Part shown: positions 60,869 to 64,000 of the stretch, one piece after another
Layout of the letters: every line of letters starts with the position of its first letter
How positions within the stretch are numbered: position 1 is the stretch's first letter
From: Cellulophaga sp. F20128
GTDB taxonomy: Bacteria; Bacteroidota; Bacteroidia; Flavobacteriales; Flavobacteriaceae
Length of the DNA stretch: 64,000 nucleotides
Direction: 5' to 3'
Assembly (NCBI RefSeq): GCF_023015805.1
Contig: NZ_JALKBA010000010.1
Location: 1-64,000 of the forward strand
The notes under the pieces: generated by a model
Told to the model about the DNA's origin: nothing
Seen by the model: only the letters and a program-made list of their open reading frames with translations
The model's database searches: none
Translations under genes and position numbers: made by a program

Positions 60869-61201
60869 ATGGGGTTAACTAAGACAGAAATGTTTACAGA
60901 TGAACAAAACCAAATTGCAATTTTTGCCAAAGCATTTGGACACCCAGCAAGAGTAGCCATATTGCAACATTTGTTTAAAATAAATGCTTGTGTTTGTGGT
61001 GATTTAGTTGCTGTAATTGGCCTAGCCCAACCTACAATTTCTCAACATTTAAAAGAACTTAAACTTTTAGGGTTAATAAAGGGGAGCGTAGAAGGTACCA
61101 GTGTTTGTTATTGTATCCATGTAGAAAACTGGACAAAAATGAAAAAAGTTTTGACAGAATTTTTAGATTTAGATACAAGTGTTGAAAACGGGTGTTGTTA
61201 A
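60869..61201 (+). CDS. arsR: ArsR family arsenic-responsive repressor
   Basis: 110 residues: a winged helix-turn-helix. FGHPARVAILQHLFKINACVCGDLVAVIGLAQPTISQHLKELKLLGLIKG includes the metal-binding-type CVCGDL at helix 3 and the recognition helix AQPTISQHLKEL. A further SVCYC and a C-terminal GCC end give seven cysteines in all. It heads the ars operon and is expected to release DNA on binding arsenite or antimonite. Confidence 0.93.
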   Translation: MGLTKTEMFTDEQNQIAIFAKAFGHPARVAILQHLFKINACVCGDLVAVIGLAQPTISQHLKELKLLGLIKGSVEGTSVCYCIHVENWTKMKKVLTEFLDLDTSVENGCC

Positions 61202-61230
61202 AATAGTATAAACTTATTAATAGAAACATT

Positions 61231-61701
61231 ATGAAATTATCAGAAGTAAAAGAAAACCTAAAACGGTCATCGGAAATTGCATTTCAATTGCCAAACGGAG
61301 AATTGGTTCCAAGCCATTTTCACGTAACAGAGGTAGGGAAAATATCTAAAAATTTTATCGATTGTGGTGGCACAGTTAGAACAGAAGAACTTGTAAATTT
61401 TCAATTGTGGAATGCCAATGATTACAACCATAGATTGCACCCAGAAAAATTAGTGCACATCATAGAATTGTCTGAAAAAGTCTTGGGTATTCAAGATGTA
61501 GAAGTAGAAGTAGAGTACCAAGGTGATACAATTGGTAAATACGGATTGGATTTTGACGGGACCAATTTTCTATTAACCACAAAACGTACAGATTGTTTGG
61601 CAAAAGAAAATTGTGGTGTTCCAGAAGAAAAAACAAAGGTGAAATTGGCTAGCTTGGAAGCTTCCACTACTAGTTGTGCACCCAATAGCGGCTGTTGTTA
61701 A
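61231..61701 (+). CDS. DUF6428 protein of the ars operon
   Basis: 156 residues, no signal peptide. The pattern LKRSSEIAFQLPNGELVPSHFHVTEVGKISKNFIDCGGTVR matches the DUF6428 proteins found in arsenic operons of Bacteroidota. It ends in a cysteine-rich tail (TSCAPNSGCC), the same GCC ending as ArsR. Possibly it binds arsenite, but no activity is established. Spaced 29 bp after arsR. Confidence 0.85.
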   Translation: MKLSEVKENLKRSSEIAFQLPNGELVPSHFHVTEVGKISKNFIDCGGTVRTEELVNFQLWNANDYNHRLHPEKLVHIIELSEKVLGIQDVEVEVEYQGDTIGKYGLDFDGTNFLLTTKRTDCLAKENCGVPEEKTKVKLASLEASTTSCAPNSGCC

Positions 61702-61731
61702 CCATTACTAAGGTATAAATAGAAACAAACT

Positions 61732-62364
61732 ATGACATTGTTTTCAAAAATAGAATACACCATCTTAACAATTTCTGGTGTAACAATTGCATCAGATCGG
61801 AAGGGTATATTACAGCCTTTAATTGATTTTATTCAAGAAAAAGTAAATGACAATCAAGAGATTCGCCTTAATTTTATTTGCACCCATAATTCCCGTAGAA
61901 GTCATTTATCTCAAATATGGGCACAGGTGATGGCCTATTATTTTGGTATTAAAAATGTGGCGAGTTATTCTGGAGGCACAGAGGCTACGGCACTTTTTCC
62001 TAAGGTTGCTAAAACCTTAGTACAGCAAGGATTTAAGGTTCAGGAACTATCTCAAGGCAAAAACCCCATATACAGCATTGCCTATTCAGAAAATGAGCAT
62101 CCTGTAATTGGTTTTTCTAAAAAATACGATGCCGCATTTAATCCGGCATCTGCATTTGCTGCAATCCTCACTTGTTCGCAAGCTGATGGGGGTTGCCCAT
62201 TTATAGTAGGCGCAGAAGCGCGAGTTCCCATTACCTATGAAGATCCAAAAACGTATGATGATACCCCATTACAAGCTGAAAAATACCAAGAAAGAAGTTT
62301 GCAAATAGCTTCAGAAATGTACTATGTATTCTCTAAAATTAAAATAAAAAATGAGTCAAAGTAA
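61732..62364 (+). CDS. Arsenate reductase-like low-molecular-weight phosphatase-fold protein
   Basis: 210 residues. The P-loop reads [18 protein letters not shown], a C-x5-R loop like ArsC/LMW protein tyrosine phosphatase proteins, with SRRS in place of the usual GRS. The rest includes [18 protein letters not shown] and the late Asp in ..[13 protein letters not shown]. In the ars operon it is the expected arsenate-to-arsenite reductase. It overlaps the acr3 gene by 14 bp. Confidence 0.88.
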   Translation: MTLFSKIEYTILTISGVTIASDRKGILQPLIDFIQEKVNDNQEIRLNFICTHNSRRSHLSQIWAQVMAYYFGIKNVASYSGGTEATALFPKVAKTLVQQGFKVQELSQGKNPIYSIAYSENEHPVIGFSKKYDAAFNPASAFAAILTCSQADGGCPFIVGAEARVPITYEDPKTYDDTPLQAEKYQERSLQIASEMYYVFSKIKIKNESK

Positions 62365-63394
62365 AAAATTAAGTTTTTTAGATAGTTACTTAACCCTGTG
62401 GATATTTGTCGCTATGGTTTTGGGGGTAGGAATAGGGTATTTGGCACCTTCTTTTCCTGAGATACTAAATTCCTTTAATAGCGGAACCACCAATATTCCG
62501 ATTGCCATAGGATTAATTGTGATGATGTACCCACCCTTGGCCAAAGTAAATTATGCCTTGCTGCCAAAAGTGTTTAAAAACACAAAAATATTATCAATCT
62601 CCTTACTGCTAAATTGGATTATTGGTCCCATTTTAATGTTTGTATTAGCGATCACTTTTTTACGCGATTACCCGGAGTATATGGTTGGACTAATCTTAAT
62701 AGGGTTAGCGCGTTGTATCGCTATGGTTTTGGTATGGAATGATCTTGCAGAAGGGAGTAGCGAATACGGCGCAGGTTTAGTGGCTTTAAATAGTGTTTTT
62801 CAGGTATTTGCCTACAGTTTTTACGCGTGGTTGTTTATCACCGTATTGCCACCTTATTTTGGGTTTGAAGGGGCTATTGTAGATATCTCTGTGGCTGCCA
62901 TTGCAGAAAGTGTTGCCATATACTTGGGAGTGCCTTTTCTTTTAGGGATTTTTAGTAGGCTTATACTTGTAAAGCTAAAGGGTGAATCTTGGTATACTAA
63001 TAAATTTATACCAACAATTTCTCCACTTACTCTTATTGCCTTGTTGTTCACCATTGTTTTGATGTTTTCCTTAAAAGGAGAACTAATTGTAGAAATTCCT
63101 TTAGATGTGGTAATCATTGCAATACCTTTACTGCTTTATTTTACGCTGATGTTTGTCATTGGTTTTTTTGTAACCAGGGCAACTGGCGCTACTTATGATA
63201 AGACTGCCGCGGTTGCTTTTACAGCAGCAGGAAATAATTTTGAATTGGCCATAGCCGTGGCCATAGCAGTTTTTGGTTTAAATTCTGGTCAGGCCTTTGC
63301 AGGTGTTGTAGGACCTTTGGTAGAAGTGCCAGCCTTAATTCTTTTGGTTCGAGTTTCCTTTTGGTTAAGAAAAAAATATTTTACAACGGCATAG
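62351..63394 (+). CDS. arsB: ACR3 family arsenite efflux transporter
   Basis: 347 residues with ten membrane helices. The conserved Cys lies in [30 protein letters not shown], and the second marker is [18 protein letters not shown]. It exports arsenite. ACR3 proteins are often labelled arsB or acr3; this one belongs to the Acr3 and not the ArsB fold. Its start is inside the end of the reductase gene, so expression is coupled. It ends the ars operon. Confidence 0.94.
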   Translation: MSQSKKLSFLDSYLTLWIFVAMVLGVGIGYLAPSFPEILNSFNSGTTNIPIAIGLIVMMYPPLAKVNYALLPKVFKNTKILSISLLLNWIIGPILMFVLAITFLRDYPEYMVGLILIGLARCIAMVLVWNDLAEGSSEYGAGLVALNSVFQVFAYSFYAWLFITVLPPYFGFEGAIVDISVAAIAESVAIYLGVPFLLGIFSRLILVKLKGESWYTNKFIPTISPLTLIALLFTIVLMFSLKGELIVEIPLDVVIIAIPLLLYFTLMFVIGFFVTRATGATYDKTAAVAFTAAGNNFELAIAVAIAVFGLNSGQAFAGVVGPLVEVPALILLVRVSFWLRKKYFTTA

Positions 63395-63449
63395 GTTGTT
63401 GTGACACAAGAATTATTTTACGTAAATTTAAATCTTAAAAATAAGAAAG

Positions 63450-63959
63450 ATGAGGGGTTTTGTTGTTTTGCTGATAGGTATGTCTACTTTGATTTCTTGT
63501 CATGAAATCAATGAGGTGAGTTCTATTGATCCTGTCAATTGGAATAAAAGAACAGTAGACATTTCTCCTAGTGACTCTTTAAATGAAGGCAGCACTTATC
63601 TATCAGTCTATTCACAAATATACAGTCAGTCTGAACATATAACCCATGACCTAACAGCAACGGTAAGTATGCGAAACACAAGTAGTACCGATACCCTATA
63701 TGTATTAAATGCGGAATATTTTGATACTAAAGGAAAGTCTGTACGTAGATATTTTAACAAATCCATTTATGTTGCACCATTGGAAACCGTGGCTATCGTA
63801 ATTGATGAGCACAATAGTGAAGGCGGTACCGGAGGCAATTTTATTTTTGATTGGAAAAATAAGAGCGGGGCGAGTACCCCACTTTTTGAAGGTGTTTTTA
63901 TTTCTACCAAAGGGCAACAGGGCTTATCTTTTACTACGGTAGGAACACGGGTTAAATAA
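63450..63959 (+). CDS. DUF3124 lipoprotein
   Basis: 169 residues. The lipobox LISC gives Cys17. The mature domain matches DUF3124: GSTYLSVYSQIYSQSEHITHDLTATVSMRNTSSTDTLYVLNAEYFDTKGK and a FEGVFISTKGQQGLSF end. It is beta-rich and of unknown function. The gene follows the ars operon by 55 bp on the same strand and may be read with it. The window ends 41 bp later with nothing further. Confidence 0.88.
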   Translation: MRGFVVLLIGMSTLISCHEINEVSSIDPVNWNKRTVDISPSDSLNEGSTYLSVYSQIYSQSEHITHDLTATVSMRNTSSTDTLYVLNAEYFDTKGKSVRRYFNKSIYVAPLETVAIVIDEHNSEGGTGGNFIFDWKNKSGASTPLFEGVFISTKGQQGLSFTTVGTRVK

Positions 63960-64000
63960 TTCGGGAACTAGTCTTATTTTCTTTTTGTTGCCTCAGCATT

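Overview
The window is an AT-rich stretch of a Bacteroidota chromosome, almost certainly family Flavobacteriaceae. The evidence is repeated TAnnTTTG -7 promoter elements, few purine-rich ribosome binding sites, long Bacteroidota-type NusB, a PUR/DUF3276 protein, a TonB-dependent receptor, an S41 protease with an N-terminal lipobox, DUF4252 proteins, and a 950-residue CarB. The genus cannot be fixed from the sequence alone. No rRNA, tRNA, insertion sequence, prophage or CRISPR array was found. The content is mostly core metabolism with small accessory islands.

Layout. 1-5400: a heptanucleotide tandem array, mtaB (tRNA modification), a small GNAT-like protein, an alpha/beta hydrolase, a lytic transglycosylase, a structured gene-free stretch, and two cell-envelope genes. 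5527-8655: rpmH (too short for usual ORF cut-offs) and carB. 8763-13090: a VOC protein and the whole oxidative pentose phosphate branch, gnd divergent from zwf-pgl. 13211-16073: an accessory patch with a lipoprotein built of seven near-identical 26-residue repeats and a MORN/YwqK-type protein. 16392-19402: aldehyde dehydrogenase plus DUF779, divergent from an AraC-type activator, with two 16-bp direct repeats 21 bp apart between them. 19485-21767: thioesterase, small membrane protein, rmuC.

21873-27232 is a corrinoid uptake locus. A BtuFCD-like ABC transporter runs on the minus strand, and a cobalamin riboswitch plus a BtuB-like TonB receptor runs on the plus strand; the two transcripts appear to start from back-to-back identical TACTTTTG elements. 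27335-31148 has an S41 peptidase lipoprotein opposite an ECF sigma factor operon (sigma, membrane anti-sigma candidate, two DUF4252 proteins). 31288-38454 has an MscS channel, purB, a c-type haem-binding protein, a sirtuin without zinc cysteines, a TrmH-type methyltransferase, and PPK2. 38457-45721 has M28 and M14 peptidases, a cyclophilin-FKBP fusion, a BstA-like protein, a thioredoxin-like protein, a CsaA-like tRNA-binding protein and a PUR-family protein. 45810-52772 has an ABC exporter, nusB-DUF1573-yajC, a Tat-exported Gfo/Idh/MocA protein, a YdeI-type protein and pepT. 52937-59219 has pyrD, a Dabb protein, a LysE-type exporter, HMG-CoA lyase, and a group of porin, flavinylated FMN-binding protein, four-helix membrane protein and secreted protein. 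59279-60751 is guaB. 60869-63394 is an arsenic resistance operon (arsR, DUF6428, arsC-like, acr3), followed by a DUF3124 lipoprotein.

Most notable for follow-up are the structured RNA candidate at 3641-3924, the AraC direct repeats, the ABABABA repeat gene, the flavinylation cluster, the zinc-less sirtuin and the one-sided riboswitch control of the corrinoid locus.
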